From Verrucomicrobiota bacterium (GTDB taxonomy: Bacteria; Verrucomicrobiota; Verrucomicrobiia; Verrucomicrobiales; Verrucomicrobiaceae): a stretch of DNA of 64,000 nt. The notes under the pieces were generated by a model that had not been told where the DNA came from, ran no database searches, and worked only from the letters and a program-made list of their open reading frames with translations. The first letter of the stretch is position 1, and the number at the start of each line of letters is the position of its first letter. The stretch lies in NCBI GenBank assembly GCA_025360015.1, contig JANYCZ010000025.1, positions 62,001 through 126,000 of the forward strand, read 5' to 3'. Of the stretch, positions 27,848-36,549 are shown piece by piece. A program made the translations under genes and the position numbers.

Positions 27848-30800
27848 TCACTTTCCAAAGCACTGCAGCCGGCCATCCATCGTGCTCACATAGACACGTC
27901 CCTGCGCAACGGTGATGCCGTCCCACACGGAGGGGCTCGTGAGTTCGAGACCGGCGCTTTGCTCGCCAGTCTCGGTGTTCACCGCCCACATCTTGGCCCC
28001 GCGTTTGCCATCCAGCGCATCGTCCTGCTCCTTGAGTTCCTGCAGGATCGCGGGGTCTCGGGCGGCGAGGCGTTCAAAGGCGTATTCTTCGTCGATCATG
28101 TCTGGCGCACCGCTGACGAGCACTGTCTTGCCAGCCAGCGCCATGCTGCGGGCGACGATGGGTACGAAGCGGTCCCAGGTATGCTTCACAAAACTGCCGG
28201 TGTTTTTACCGCCACCGCCTTTGGCATTGCCGCCGCCCTTGAACCACAGGGCACCGCCTACCTTGCCTTTGCCTGACTCGACGCCCGCACCGACGCCATG
28301 CACATCATTACCGGAACTGTCGCGCGAGTCGCCATTGTCGAAGTTGCAAACGAGCACGGCGTCCGTCGGCTTCACTTCAGGCTGCTCGAAACGCAGTTGC
28401 ACCTCGGCGGCGCTGAGTGCTTTGTGATACACAGCGAATTGGTCGAGCAGCCCGCTGTAGCCACCGGCGCTTTCTTCAGCGACGCCGTTGCCATTGCCCA
28501 CGATCATCGGGTTCGCCGGCTTGGCGGCCACGAGGTCGGCAGCCGCCCCTTCGGCGACGAGTTTGCCGTCGATGTAGAGAGTCATCTTTTTGTCGGCAGC
28601 GAGGACGCCTGCGATGTGATGCCAGCCATCGGTCAGCGCTTCGGCGGAGACGATGGTGCTCACCTTGGAATCACTGCGGATGTGGAACTGCGGTTTCTTA
28701 TCATGGAAATCGAGCGACACCCCCTGCTTGGGGCCGCCGTGATTGAGAATCGTGCCGCTCAGCTTGTCCGGCAGCACCCAGGCTTCAACGGTGATCGGCG
28801 TCTTGGTGGGATCGAGGACCGGAACATTGGGGAACTGCACACTGCCGGGCAGCGGCGCGCCTTTGGCTTTGCCCTCGCCTTTTTTGGGAGCCTCCGCGTT
28901 CTTGCCTTTACCTTTTCCCTTGCCCATGCCTTTCTTTTTCTCCGCCTCGGCCTGCAAAGTCTCGTTGTGGCCCACCTGCGATTCCTTCTTCGGCTGCACG
29001 GCGAGGGGCACGCCCTTGTCATTCAGCACCACGCTGTTGCCCTTGCGCTCGGTGGTGGCGGACTCGGTGTCATACGCTTCATCCGGCGGCGCTTTGGGCG
29101 TGGCAAAGAGCGTATACTCCATGGTGGTCGTCCACTTGTAGTACTGCGCCTCGCGGCCGTAGGAGTACACGTTCTTGTCGTCGTGCACCAGGATGCGCCC
29201 TGCGGGGGCATACTTGCCAGCCTGGAAGTAGCCGCCGTGTCCACCGGCATAGCTCTTGCCATAGACCCAGTAGCTGCGGTGGAAATTTGAATCGTCCAGG
29301 AAACCCATCGGCGCAAAGAGATGCTGCCCCTCGCCCTTCTGTGCTCCGCCCTGCTTGTCGAAGTCTCCGCTCACCGGGCCGACATCCACGCGTATGCCAT
29401 CGGTGCCGATTTTCTGCGTGCGCAGGAAGATCCACTTGCCGTCGCTGCTGAGGATGTCGTTGAGAGCGACGGGCATTTGCAGCGTTTTATGGCGGTCATT
29501 CAAATCGCCGCCGGTGTCAGGATCGCGGTCATCGTAGTTGATTTTGACCTTCATCTCGCCGGTCTTGGCATCGACACGGTAGAACCACAGGCCGCCATCG
29601 AGAAAGCAGGAATGGCCGGAGACAAAGCTCACGAGACCGTTTTCCACCAGCACGCTGCCGTGTACGGGCCAGACGCTTTCCATCATCTCCCACGCGCCAT
29701 GGGTCATCATGACCGGAGCTCCTTGGAACTTCCACACCAGAGCGCCGTCTTTTGCGCGCAAGCAGTACACGTTGCCGTCATTGCCGCCGATGAACACCCT
29801 GCCCTGCCAGTAGCTCGGGGGTGAGTCCATGCGACCTCCTGCGATGAAGTGCCAGGCTTCCTTGCCGGTGGCGGAGTCGAAGGCATGCAGCGTGTGCTTG
29901 TCCACTTCGGAGACGAAGGTGAGGCCTGCGGCACTCGTCGTGGTGCTGAGCGGCGGGGTGAGCTTCACTTCCCAGGCCATGCCGAGATCCTTCTTTAAAT
30001 CCTGGTTGGAGAACCCACTGCGGGCATTGTCGGAGCGGTAGGTGGGCCAGTCCTTGGGATCGGCGGGGGTTTCAGCGATGGCGTCGGCATAGGCGGGTCC
30101 CTTGGTCAAACGTGCGCTGTCGGCGGTATGCGGTGGCATGGGGTAGCGCGGTGCGGAGGCCATCACGCTCATGCCATCGAGCTTGGCTTCAGGGTAGCAG
30201 GCGCAGTTGTGCGGTCCGGCGTAGGTGAGACCATTGCAAGGCAGCACCCCGTAGAGGCAGGCACCGCGCACCCAGTGATTGAGATCCCAGTGCTGCTTTT
30301 CCATATCGACGTACTCAATGCCGGTGCGCGAGGGGATGATGAACTTCTCCGTGGCTTTGGCCATGTAGCAGCGGTGGTGGAACCAGTAGGTGCCCTGCGG
30401 CACGTCGGGAAAGAACTGCTTTTTCACCACGCCCGTCAGCGGATCGCGCCCGGTGTATTCGCCCGTTTGATTGCCCTGCGTGGTGCCTGCATTCCACACG
30501 AGTCCTTGTGCGACGATGACATCTTCCATGCTGCGGTAGCCGCTTTTCTCATGCGAGGAACTCCACAGTTCCTTGCCGGTGTCCGCATGGATGCCTTTCA
30601 TGAGGCCATCGCCCCCGGCATAGAGGATCACGTCGTTGTTGAGCACCACGCGTGGCGCGAAATTGAATTCGTAGAGCTTGCGGCGTGCTTCAGGGATGTC
30701 GGCAAAGAGCACCTTGCCGGTCTTCACATCGCGGCTTGTCAGGCCGTCGCCATTATAGTACACCATGCGCTTGTCATCCAGGGCGACGGTGATGGGGCCG

Positions 30801-31879
30801 ACCTTGTCGTCCACCTTCCAGATCGTTTCACCGCTGTCAGCCTTGATCGCCATCAGGTGGCGCGTCTTGCCATCCCAGTTAAACTCCGTCTCCACGCGCT
30901 TCTGATCGCTCTGCTGCTTCACGGCAAACTCGTCATTCAAACGCCACGCCTCGGGGTTCACCAGGGCATACAGGGTGCCGTTGCGATAGAGCAGCTCTTC
31001 AGCGCCCTTGGTCTGCGGATATTCGCGGATCAGCTCGCCCGTCGCGCCATCGAGGCAGGAGATGGGATCTGCAATGCCCAGCGTCACATAGACCTTGTCA
31101 CCAATCGCCGCGAGGCGGCGTGTGAGCTGCGTGGGGCCGGACTTCAGCGGCCACAGATGCGTGCTCCATTGCGGAATCGACTTCTTCCATAGCACCGTGC
31201 CATTGAAGGCATCGCGTGCGATCAGTGCAAACTTGGCCGGCATCAGGATGGAGATGCGGCTGCCCTCGTCCATGATGTAGTAAAGCCGTCCGCCAGCGCT
31301 CACCTCGGCACTCACGGATGACATGCGGTCATGGTGGCGGCTCCAGCGTGGATTCCCCACCCATTGCATGCGCGAGGGCGGGCCGGTGAGCATGTCCTTG
31401 GAGGTGGGATTGCCCTTCGAGTCATACGCATAGTGCGTCCACTCATCCATGTCCTTGGGCCATGGCTTCACGATTTTTTCCCAGCCACCGCCCGCCTTGC
31501 GCACCATGGCCACACCCAAGGGTGTGAGCACGCGGTCGATCTCCTTGGTCGCCACGGCTGCGGCGTCTTCAATCACCAGCAGGTTCACATAATTCTCGAT
31601 GTACGGGAGGTGTACGCCATCCCAGGAATCCACCGCCACCGCGCCATACTTGCCTGCCAGATGAATCGTTTCGCGGATGCCGGGCAGTGCCGCTGCATCC
31701 TGCGTGAGGCCCTGCACCTGATAGCGCTCACTGGGCCGCAGCGCCTGCGTCACCTTCCCGTCGCCACAGCCCACATGCACCACGATCCCGCCTTTGACGC
31801 CGGATTGGGAGATCACGTCGGCGGCATCATCAGCCAGCAGCGAGGTGGAGAGCAGGAGGCAGGTCAGGAATCGTTTCAT
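27848..31879 (-). CDS. PQQ-propeller / LamG exported protein with methyltransferase-like N-terminus
   Basis: A 1343-residue secreted protein. After a leader (LTCLLLSTSLLA) comes a class I methyltransferase-like stretch at about 28-145 with VVHVGCGDGK. Then a long PQQ-type beta-propeller (roughly 170-570 and again 595-900) with recurring W-x-x-x-G/DA-x-T-G blocks. A Gly-Lys-rich linker (about 975-1005) leads to a LamG/concanavalin-like domain (about 1005-1180, with a YSGLLDQFAVYHKALS block), and the end returns to propeller blades. LamG binds glycans; propellers bind cofactors or proteins. No enzymatic activity is certain. Divergent from the M50 protease gene. Confidence 0.8.
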   Translation of the reverse strand: MKRFLTCLLLSTSLLADDAADVISQSGVKGGIVVHVGCGDGKVTQALRPSERYQVQGLTQDAAALPGIRETIHLAGKYGAVAVDSWDGVHLPYIENYVNLLVIEDAAAVATKEIDRVLTPLGVAMVRKAGGGWEKIVKPWPKDMDEWTHYAYDSKGNPTSKDMLTGPPSRMQWVGNPRWSRHHDRMSSVSAEVSAGGRLYYIMDEGSRISILMPAKFALIARDAFNGTVLWKKSIPQWSTHLWPLKSGPTQLTRRLAAIGDKVYVTLGIADPISCLDGATGELIREYPQTKGAEELLYRNGTLYALVNPEAWRLNDEFAVKQQSDQKRVETEFNWDGKTRHLMAIKADSGETIWKVDDKVGPITVALDDKRMVYYNGDGLTSRDVKTGKVLFADIPEARRKLYEFNFAPRVVLNNDVILYAGGDGLMKGIHADTGKELWSSSHEKSGYRSMEDVIVAQGLVWNAGTTQGNQTGEYTGRDPLTGVVKKQFFPDVPQGTYWFHHRCYMAKATEKFIIPSRTGIEYVDMEKQHWDLNHWVRGACLYGVLPCNGLTYAGPHNCACYPEAKLDGMSVMASAPRYPMPPHTADSARLTKGPAYADAIAETPADPKDWPTYRSDNARSGFSNQDLKKDLGMAWEVKLTPPLSTTTSAAGLTFVSEVDKHTLHAFDSATGKEAWHFIAGGRMDSPPSYWQGRVFIGGNDGNVYCLRAKDGALVWKFQGAPVMMTHGAWEMMESVWPVHGSVLVENGLVSFVSGHSCFLDGGLWFYRVDAKTGEMKVKINYDDRDPDTGGDLNDRHKTLQMPVALNDILSSDGKWIFLRTQKIGTDGIRVDVGPVSGDFDKQGGAQKGEGQHLFAPMGFLDDSNFHRSYWVYGKSYAGGHGGYFQAGKYAPAGRILVHDDKNVYSYGREAQYYKWTTTMEYTLFATPKAPPDEAYDTESATTERKGNSVVLNDKGVPLAVQPKKESQVGHNETLQAEAEKKKGMGKGKGKGKNAEAPKKGEGKAKGAPLPGSVQFPNVPVLDPTKTPITVEAWVLPDKLSGTILNHGGPKQGVSLDFHDKKPQFHIRSDSKVSTIVSAEALTDGWHHIAGVLAADKKMTLYIDGKLVAEGAAADLVAAKPANPMIVGNGNGVAEESAGGYSGLLDQFAVYHKALSAAEVQLRFEQPEVKPTDAVLVCNFDNGDSRDSSGNDVHGVGAGVESGKGKVGGALWFKGGGNAKGGGGKNTGSFVKHTWDRFVPIVARSMALAGKTVLVSGAPDMIDEEYAFERLAARDPAILQELKEQDDALDGKRGAKMWAVNTETGEQSAGLELTSPSVWDGITVAQGRVYVSTMDGRLQCFGK

Positions 31880-32002
31880 GGTGGAAGGGCAAGCGCGTAA
31901 CGAATCGCGCAGGCTGGATGTTTCCTCTTTCTAGGGTTCGGAGCCAAATCAAAAGGTGGATTTATACGCCGGTTGTGAGACAGCATCCACTTCTCCCTCA
32001 CC

Positions 32003-32722
32003 ATGCTTCGCTTTACTCTTTTTGGCTTCCCGATCCTGATCCACGGGGTGTTCTGGCTGAACACCGCACTCATGGGCGGTGCGTTCACCGCCGACACCCC
32101 CGAGAAGTTTCGCGCGCTGCTGGCCTGGGTGGTGGCGGTGCTGCTGTCCATTTTGATTCACGAACTCGGCCATGCGCTGGCCATGCGGAACTTCGGCGAC
32201 CGCCGCGTGGGCATCGTGCTCTACGCCTTTGGCGGGCTGGCGATGGGCAGCAAGCCGCGCACCCGGCGTGAAGACTTCCTTGTCAGTGCCGCAGGCCCGG
32301 GGCTGGAAATCCTGGCCGGTCTTGCCGTCGGCTGGGCCATCACTCTCTGGCCGCCCCCGTGGCTCTGGCTGCACCAGATGCTGGATGCCTTCACCGTGGT
32401 GAGCATTTTCTGGGCGCTGCTCAATCTGGTGCCCGTGCTGCCGCTCGATGGCGGGCGGCTCTGCCAGGCCTGGCTCGGCCCGCGCAAGCAGCGCCAGGTG
32501 CTGACCATCAGCATCGTGTGCGCGGTGACCCTGGCACTGCTGTCCGTGGTCAGCGATCTCTGGCTGCGCCTGCAGGATGGCGTCCTCCATCTGCTGGAGA
32601 TCGACGCCGGGATTCGTGTGGGCAGCGGCATTTTCACTCTGCTTCTGTTTGGCATGCTGGCCTGGAACAATTGGAAGGAGTTGAAGAATGAGCCGCAAAT
32701 TCCGTGGATGAACGCGCGTTGA
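32003..32722 (+). CDS. Site-2-protease-family (M50) membrane metalloprotease
   Basis: A 239-residue polytopic protein. The zinc motif HELGH sits at residues 53-57 in the hydrophobic helix SILIHELGHALAM, and the second motif NLVPVLPLDGGRL provides the aspartate ligand. Such proteases cut within membranes to release transcription factors or trim membrane proteins. The gene is first of a pair with the terpene-cyclase-repeat gene 28 bases on. No signal peptide is needed. The substrate is unknown. Confidence 0.88.
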   Translation: MLRFTLFGFPILIHGVFWLNTALMGGAFTADTPEKFRALLAWVVAVLLSILIHELGHALAMRNFGDRRVGIVLYAFGGLAMGSKPRTRREDFLVSAAGPGLEILAGLAVGWAITLWPPPWLWLHQMLDAFTVVSIFWALLNLVPVLPLDGGRLCQAWLGPRKQRQVLTISIVCAVTLALLSVVSDLWLRLQDGVLHLLEIDAGIRVGSGIFTLLLFGMLAWNNWKELKNEPQIPWMNAR

Positions 32723-32750
32723 GAGTGCATTGGACTGTTTTCGTCCCCTG

Positions 32751-33857
32751 ATGCGCCTTTTTAGATCACTTTTTATCCTTTTCGCGGCTGCCACCCTCGC
32801 CGCCGCCCAGTCTCCCAAGCCGGAACTGATCTCCCCGCAGGTCAAAGCCTCGGTGGAAAAGGCCGTGGCCTGGCTGATCAAACAGCAGAAATCGGCGGGT
32901 TTCATCGTGGATGAAAAATCGGACGCCAAGCCCAAGCGCGGCGATCTGCCCTCCCACAGCGCCGCGATGACCGCGCTGGCGATCATGGGGCTGGCCTCGG
33001 TGGGGCACATGCCGGACGACCCGACGCCCGAGGGCATCGCCTGTGGCAAAGCCCTGCGCTTTGTGGTGGATGGCGTGGAGGCCGATGAAAACGGCTACCT
33101 CGGCCGCAGCGACCGCTCACGCATGTACGGCCACGGCATCATGTCACTGATGATGGCGGAAATGATCGGTCATTCCCCGGATGAGGCCACGGACAAACGC
33201 CTGCACAAACAACTGGAGGGCGCCATTCAGCTCATCATCCGCTCCCAGCAGGTGCCGAAGAGCGAGGCCAATCGCGGTGGCTGGCGCTATGAGCCGAGCT
33301 CCAGCGACAGTGACATCTCCGTGAGCGTCTGGCAGGTGATGGCGCTGCGCGCCGCGAACAACGCCGGTTTTGAAGTGCCAAAAGGAGCCATCGACAACGC
33401 CGTGGCCTACATCAAGCGCAGCTACCGCGTGGAGCGTGACTCCAATGGCAATCCCAAGAGCGACAGCGCCGCCTTCAGCTACGAGCCCTATGGTGGCCGC
33501 CAGACCTTCTCCACCACCGCCGCCGGTTTGCTTTCCCTCCAGGTCTGCGGCCAGTATGAGACCGCCGAAGTCGTGGGCTCCGCCAAATGGCTGCTCAAAT
33601 CCCCGCCCGAAATCAATGAGCCTTGGTTCTTTTACGGCTGCTACTACTACGCGCAAGGCATGTACCAGCGTGGCGGCGACCAGGCCGCAACCGCCCGCCA
33701 AAAGACCGAGCAGACCCTCATCGCCGCCCAAGGCCAGGACGGCAGTTGGTATCCACGCAATGGCAATGAGAAGAGCGCCGGAGCCGTGTATGCGACATCT
33801 CTCGCGCTGCTAAGCCTGAGCGTGCATCATCACTTTTTGCCGATTTATCAGAAGTAG
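32751..33857 (+). CDS. Exported prenyltransferase/squalene-oxidase-repeat protein
   Basis: A 368-residue protein with a leader (LFILFAAATLAAAQ) and repeated alpha/alpha-toroid segments as found in squalene-hopene cyclases and prenyltransferases: AVAWLIKQQKSAG near 32, a GGWRYEPSSSDSD-type block near 178, YGCYYYAQGMYQRGG near 300, and QDGSWYP near the end. The catalytic DxDD of terpene cyclases is not seen at its usual place; DSDIS is only vaguely similar. Verrucomicrobial secreted members of this fold probably bind ligands rather than cyclise lipids. ATG 32751 gives the leader. Confidence 0.75.
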   Translation: MRLFRSLFILFAAATLAAAQSPKPELISPQVKASVEKAVAWLIKQQKSAGFIVDEKSDAKPKRGDLPSHSAAMTALAIMGLASVGHMPDDPTPEGIACGKALRFVVDGVEADENGYLGRSDRSRMYGHGIMSLMMAEMIGHSPDEATDKRLHKQLEGAIQLIIRSQQVPKSEANRGGWRYEPSSSDSDISVSVWQVMALRAANNAGFEVPKGAIDNAVAYIKRSYRVERDSNGNPKSDSAAFSYEPYGGRQTFSTTAAGLLSLQVCGQYETAEVVGSAKWLLKSPPEINEPWFFYGCYYYAQGMYQRGGDQAATARQKTEQTLIAAQGQDGSWYPRNGNEKSAGAVYATSLALLSLSVHHHFLPIYQK

Positions 33858-33872
33858 GGGCTGCTGTCCCAA

Positions 33873-34118
33873 AGCGCCACAGGAGCGCGGAATTTATTCC
33901 GCAGCACTCCGCCGAAGTGCAACACTCTTACCCACGAATCAGCCACCTCAAGCCGAGGATCAGCTTGTCCGGGGTATGCCCCGTGGACCGCACGCTCGTT
34001 GGAGCGATAGCATGGGCTAGAGGTGTGCAGGTGCTGCGACGCAGAAGGGGCTAAAGCCAAAGCGGAGGCATGGGTGCTTGCGGCGTGCTGCGGAATAAAT
34101 ACCGCGCGCCGTGGCGCT
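33873..34118. repeat. Composite inverted-repeat element, copy A
   Basis: The ends AGCGCCAC (33873-33880) and GTGGCGCT (34111-34118) are inverted. Each end carries a palindrome: GCGGAATTTATTCCGC at 33887-33902 and a diverged GCGGAATAAATACCGC on the right. Reverse-complementing the 48389-48591 element aligns with this one along its length, including the GACCGCACG...GGAGCG middle. It fills the 279-base gap between convergent genes and codes for nothing I can see. Confidence 0.8.
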
Positions 34119-34136
34119 CCGCTTCAATCTGCGGCT

Positions 34137-34814
34137 TCAAGCTCCGCCTCCCCCCGCCTTGGCGAGTCTTCTCCTCTTCCGTATCAACCACTCAACCACA
34201 AGCACGTTCGGGAGAAATCCCAGCCAGGCCACCAACCGGTAAACGTCCATGGGGCGTGGCTCAAACAGCAGCACCAGTGTGTATTTCCACACCCTGAGCG
34301 TGAGGGCGGAAAGTGTCAGGGCATAGCTGCGCATCATCCATTCCTGATGGCGCACCCACTGCCTGCGCAGGGCCAGCCGCCAGCCCATGCTAGTGGTCGC
34401 GATCCAAGCCGTGGCCAGAATGCCAAAGGCCAGACGCGACACCCAGCCGCCATTGGCATAAAACGCCATGATCAGGCTGGCCGGGCCGGTCACACAGCAG
34501 ACATTCAGCACGTAGCACCGGCCCATCCAGCGGTGCAGCTTCGGCATGCGGCGCAAAATCCACGGGGCAAACTGGGTGAAGCCCGCAGCCAGTGCCAGCA
34601 TGCTGGTGAACACATGCACCCAAAAGGCCACCTCCCAATGACGAATGCCGAGGTACTGCTGCTTGATCTGCAGAAAGCCCGCGTCATCGCGCACCGGCCA
34701 GTAATCCAGGGTGATCTCCAGCATCAGCCATGAAAGCCAGGCCAGCAGGGCATAGGAAAGCCCACGGAGAATCATTCTCAATGTGGCAGGCTTTTTTGTA
34801 TTGGAAAACAGCAT
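34137..34814 (-). CDS. DUF2306-like integral membrane protein
   Basis: A 225-residue protein with about six transmembrane helices and the DUF2306 pattern: HVFTSMLALAAGFTQFAPW, then HRWMGRCYVLNV, then RHQEWMMRSYALTLSALTLRVW. The conserved histidines in HRWMGR and HQEWMMR suggest haem or metal binding in the membrane, which is known for related redox proteins. Two starts are feasible: ATG 34814 (used; GGGG lies five bases upstream) or ATG 34775. Start-to-start distance to the divergent YARHG gene is 22 bases. Confidence 0.75.
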   Translation of the reverse strand: MLFSNTKKPATLRMILRGLSYALLAWLSWLMLEITLDYWPVRDDAGFLQIKQQYLGIRHWEVAFWVHVFTSMLALAAGFTQFAPWILRRMPKLHRWMGRCYVLNVCCVTGPASLIMAFYANGGWVSRLAFGILATAWIATTSMGWRLALRRQWVRHQEWMMRSYALTLSALTLRVWKYTLVLLFEPRPMDVYRLVAWLGFLPNVLVVEWLIRKRRRLAKAGGGGA

Positions 34815-34836
34815 TGGCCCCAACATACTGGACGCC

Positions 34837-35550
34837 ATGAGCTTTCCACAAAAGCAATTTATCGCCGCCGCCCTTCTCTCTGTTTTGCTTGCCGGTGCCC
34901 CTCTTTGCCGCGCCCAGGAGGACGTGCGAACCACCACCCCCAATGCCGTGCCGTTGGCCGGCACCTATGTGGGAGCCTTCGGTCCGCACAAGATCACTTT
35001 GAGCATCGAGAAAGTCGTCGGGAACACGATCCTAGGCTACAGCATCGTCAACGCCAATGAGCGTGCCTTCAGCGGCTCGTGGCAAATTCTCCCTGAAGGC
35101 ATCTCCTTCCTGGTCCAAGAGCCTGGAGACCATCCCGAAGACGGACTCTTCAGCATGACTTTGAATATTCAGACCAAAGCGCTCACAGGTCGCTGGGAAC
35201 CCAATGACAAGAACAAGACCCCCGTGGAGATGACTCTCCAGTCACGGAAGTTCAAATATGACCCGAAGGTGGGAGAATACTCCAAAGCCTCCACCAAGCT
35301 GCTGAAGGTGGCCGATGTGGAAAACATGCGGCCAGCGGAACTGCGCCTCATGCGCAATGAAATCTACGCCCGTCATGGCTACTCCTTCATCATCGAGGAC
35401 ATGCAGCAACACTTTGCCGCCGTGGACTGGTACATGCCGGTCGCGCTGGATGTGACGAGCAAGCTCACCGAAACCGAAACCAAGAACGCCGCACTCATCA
35501 AGCGCTACGAAAACTACGGGGCCAAGTACTACGACAGGTTTGGCCGATGA
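34837..35550 (+). CDS. Exported YARHG-domain protein
   Basis: A 237-residue protein with a leader (AAALLSVLLAGAPLCRAQ) and a C-terminal YARHG domain marked by RPAELRLMRNEIYARHGYSF and a DWYMP block. YARHG domains are extracellular modules found with peptidoglycan-facing proteins. The middle (60-140) is beta-rich. No enzyme motif is seen. Confidence 0.8.
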   Translation: MSFPQKQFIAAALLSVLLAGAPLCRAQEDVRTTTPNAVPLAGTYVGAFGPHKITLSIEKVVGNTILGYSIVNANERAFSGSWQILPEGISFLVQEPGDHPEDGLFSMTLNIQTKALTGRWEPNDKNKTPVEMTLQSRKFKYDPKVGEYSKASTKLLKVADVENMRPAELRLMRNEIYARHGYSFIIEDMQQHFAAVDWYMPVALDVTSKLTETETKNAALIKRYENYGAKYYDRFGR

Positions 35551-35666
35551 GTGAGGCACCCGGTTCGCATCTGTCACCGGATGCGACTCCACTGGAGTGG
35601 CGACATCATCGAAGAGGCGATGTGGCAGGAAAGCGCATCACGTGGAAATTATCAGGGCCGACAGGT

Positions 35667-35732
35667 GGTTTCGTCGGTTTTGGCAGTTTTGGCAGTTCAT
35701 TTTGGAAGGGGTAAATATTTTTTTCACGTGGT
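35667..35732 (+). repeat. Nine-base-unit element, copy 1
   Basis: Units GTTTCGTCG, GTTTTGGCA, GTTTTGGCA, GTTCATTTT run in a row, followed by GGAAGGGG and then an AT-rich tail ATATTTTTTTCACG. The order (three or four nine-base units, GGGG block, T-run) is the same in all four copies. Confidence 0.8.
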
Positions 35733-35761
35733 TGGAGGATGCATGCAGTGAATGGCCGGGA

Positions 35762-35816
35762 GGGGTTCTGTCAGTTCTGTCAGTTCACTTTCAGAGGGGC
35801 AGATATTTTTTCGTGG
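35762..35816 (+). repeat. Nine-base-unit element, copy 2
   Basis: GTTCTGTCA twice, then GTTCACTTT, AGAGGGGC and ATATTTTTTCGTGG. It follows copy 1 in the same orientation, with the shared CAGTTCA points 88 bases apart. Confidence 0.8.
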
Positions 35817-36175
35817 TAGGATGACAAGAGGGCAAGGGGAGAGGATCTCTCTATGATCGGTATGAATGACCACATCAGCCAGGACCTGTTCCACAACTGG
35901 CTGTCCACATCGGCACCAGTCAGCCTTGAAGGAAGACTGTCGCTGCAGGCCAAGACCGAGGAATGAGAAAAGAATGAGCAAGCCAGGTAAAATACCTGTT
36001 CATTCCTTCTCCTGCCACGGCTTGCCATGAAAGTGGCCTTATGGATCTGCATCAAGGAAGCTGTTCCACAGGCACAGAGCACAGAACTTATGACATACCA
36101 GTACCTATGATCCTATACAATAGGACTAAAGACCCCTGTCCGTTCCCTGGCCCACCTGTTCCAGCCCCCTCCCCA

Positions 36176-36235
36176 CCTTGGCAAAAAAAATTCCACCCCT
36201 CCAAAACGAACTGACAAAACTGACGAAACCCCATG
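36176..36235 (-). repeat. Nine-base-unit element, copy 3 (reverse)
   Basis: Read on the minus strand: GTTTCGTCA, GTTTTGTCA, GTTCGTTTT, GGAGGGG, then a TTTTTTTT run and GCCAAGG. Same order as copies 1 and 2, opposite orientation. Confidence 0.8.
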
Positions 36236-36301
36236 GCTCAGATCCATGCGCGTCATGTTGCGCTTCTTTGCAACAGCCCCCTCATTCACCCTTGGTTCGT
36301 T

Positions 36302-36358
36302 CCATGATTTTTTCACCTCCCCTCCTAAAATGAACTGCCAAAACCGCCAAAACCCCCT
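36302..36358 (-). repeat. Nine-base-unit element, copy 4 (reverse)
   Basis: Read on the minus strand: GTTTTGGCG, GTTTTGGCA, GTTCATTTT, AGGAGGGG, then AAAAAATCATGG. The T-run is replaced by A, so the tail has diverged most here. Confidence 0.75.
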
Positions 36359-36549
36359 GCATGGACGGCAGCAAAGGATTCACGGCATGCATGGTCCGCC
36401 GGTTTCCCGCCGCCGCCAGTTCGCTCCACCTCAAAGCCTGAAGACCTCGCTGCGGCATAGGCTCTCCGACCTCGCTGAATCCTCTGCGTGGACAACGCGC
36501 AGCATCCAAACTGGACACCTCCGGTTTCGTGCGTCTTGATGCGCCAACG

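Larger units (their letters stand above)
35551..36549. other. One-kilobase gap, repeat-filled, no gene called
   Basis: Short frames exist on both strands but overlap repeats and have no domain-like content; the hydrophobic 'VLSVLSVHF'-type peptides they encode come from the repeat itself. The gap holds four copies of one element (two per orientation), several CTGTTCC boxes, and lower GC than flanks. It could contain a small RNA or promoters for the fusion gene downstream; none could be pinned. Confidence 0.6.

Noticed and set aside
32751..33857. Squalene-hopene cyclase
   Set aside because: It has a signal peptide, is about half the length of a cyclase and lacks a convincing DxDD motif.
35551..36316. 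Small genes encoding VLSVLSVHF-type hydrophobic peptides
   Set aside because: The same peptide appears in four frames on two strands exactly at the repeat copies, so it is repeat-derived.
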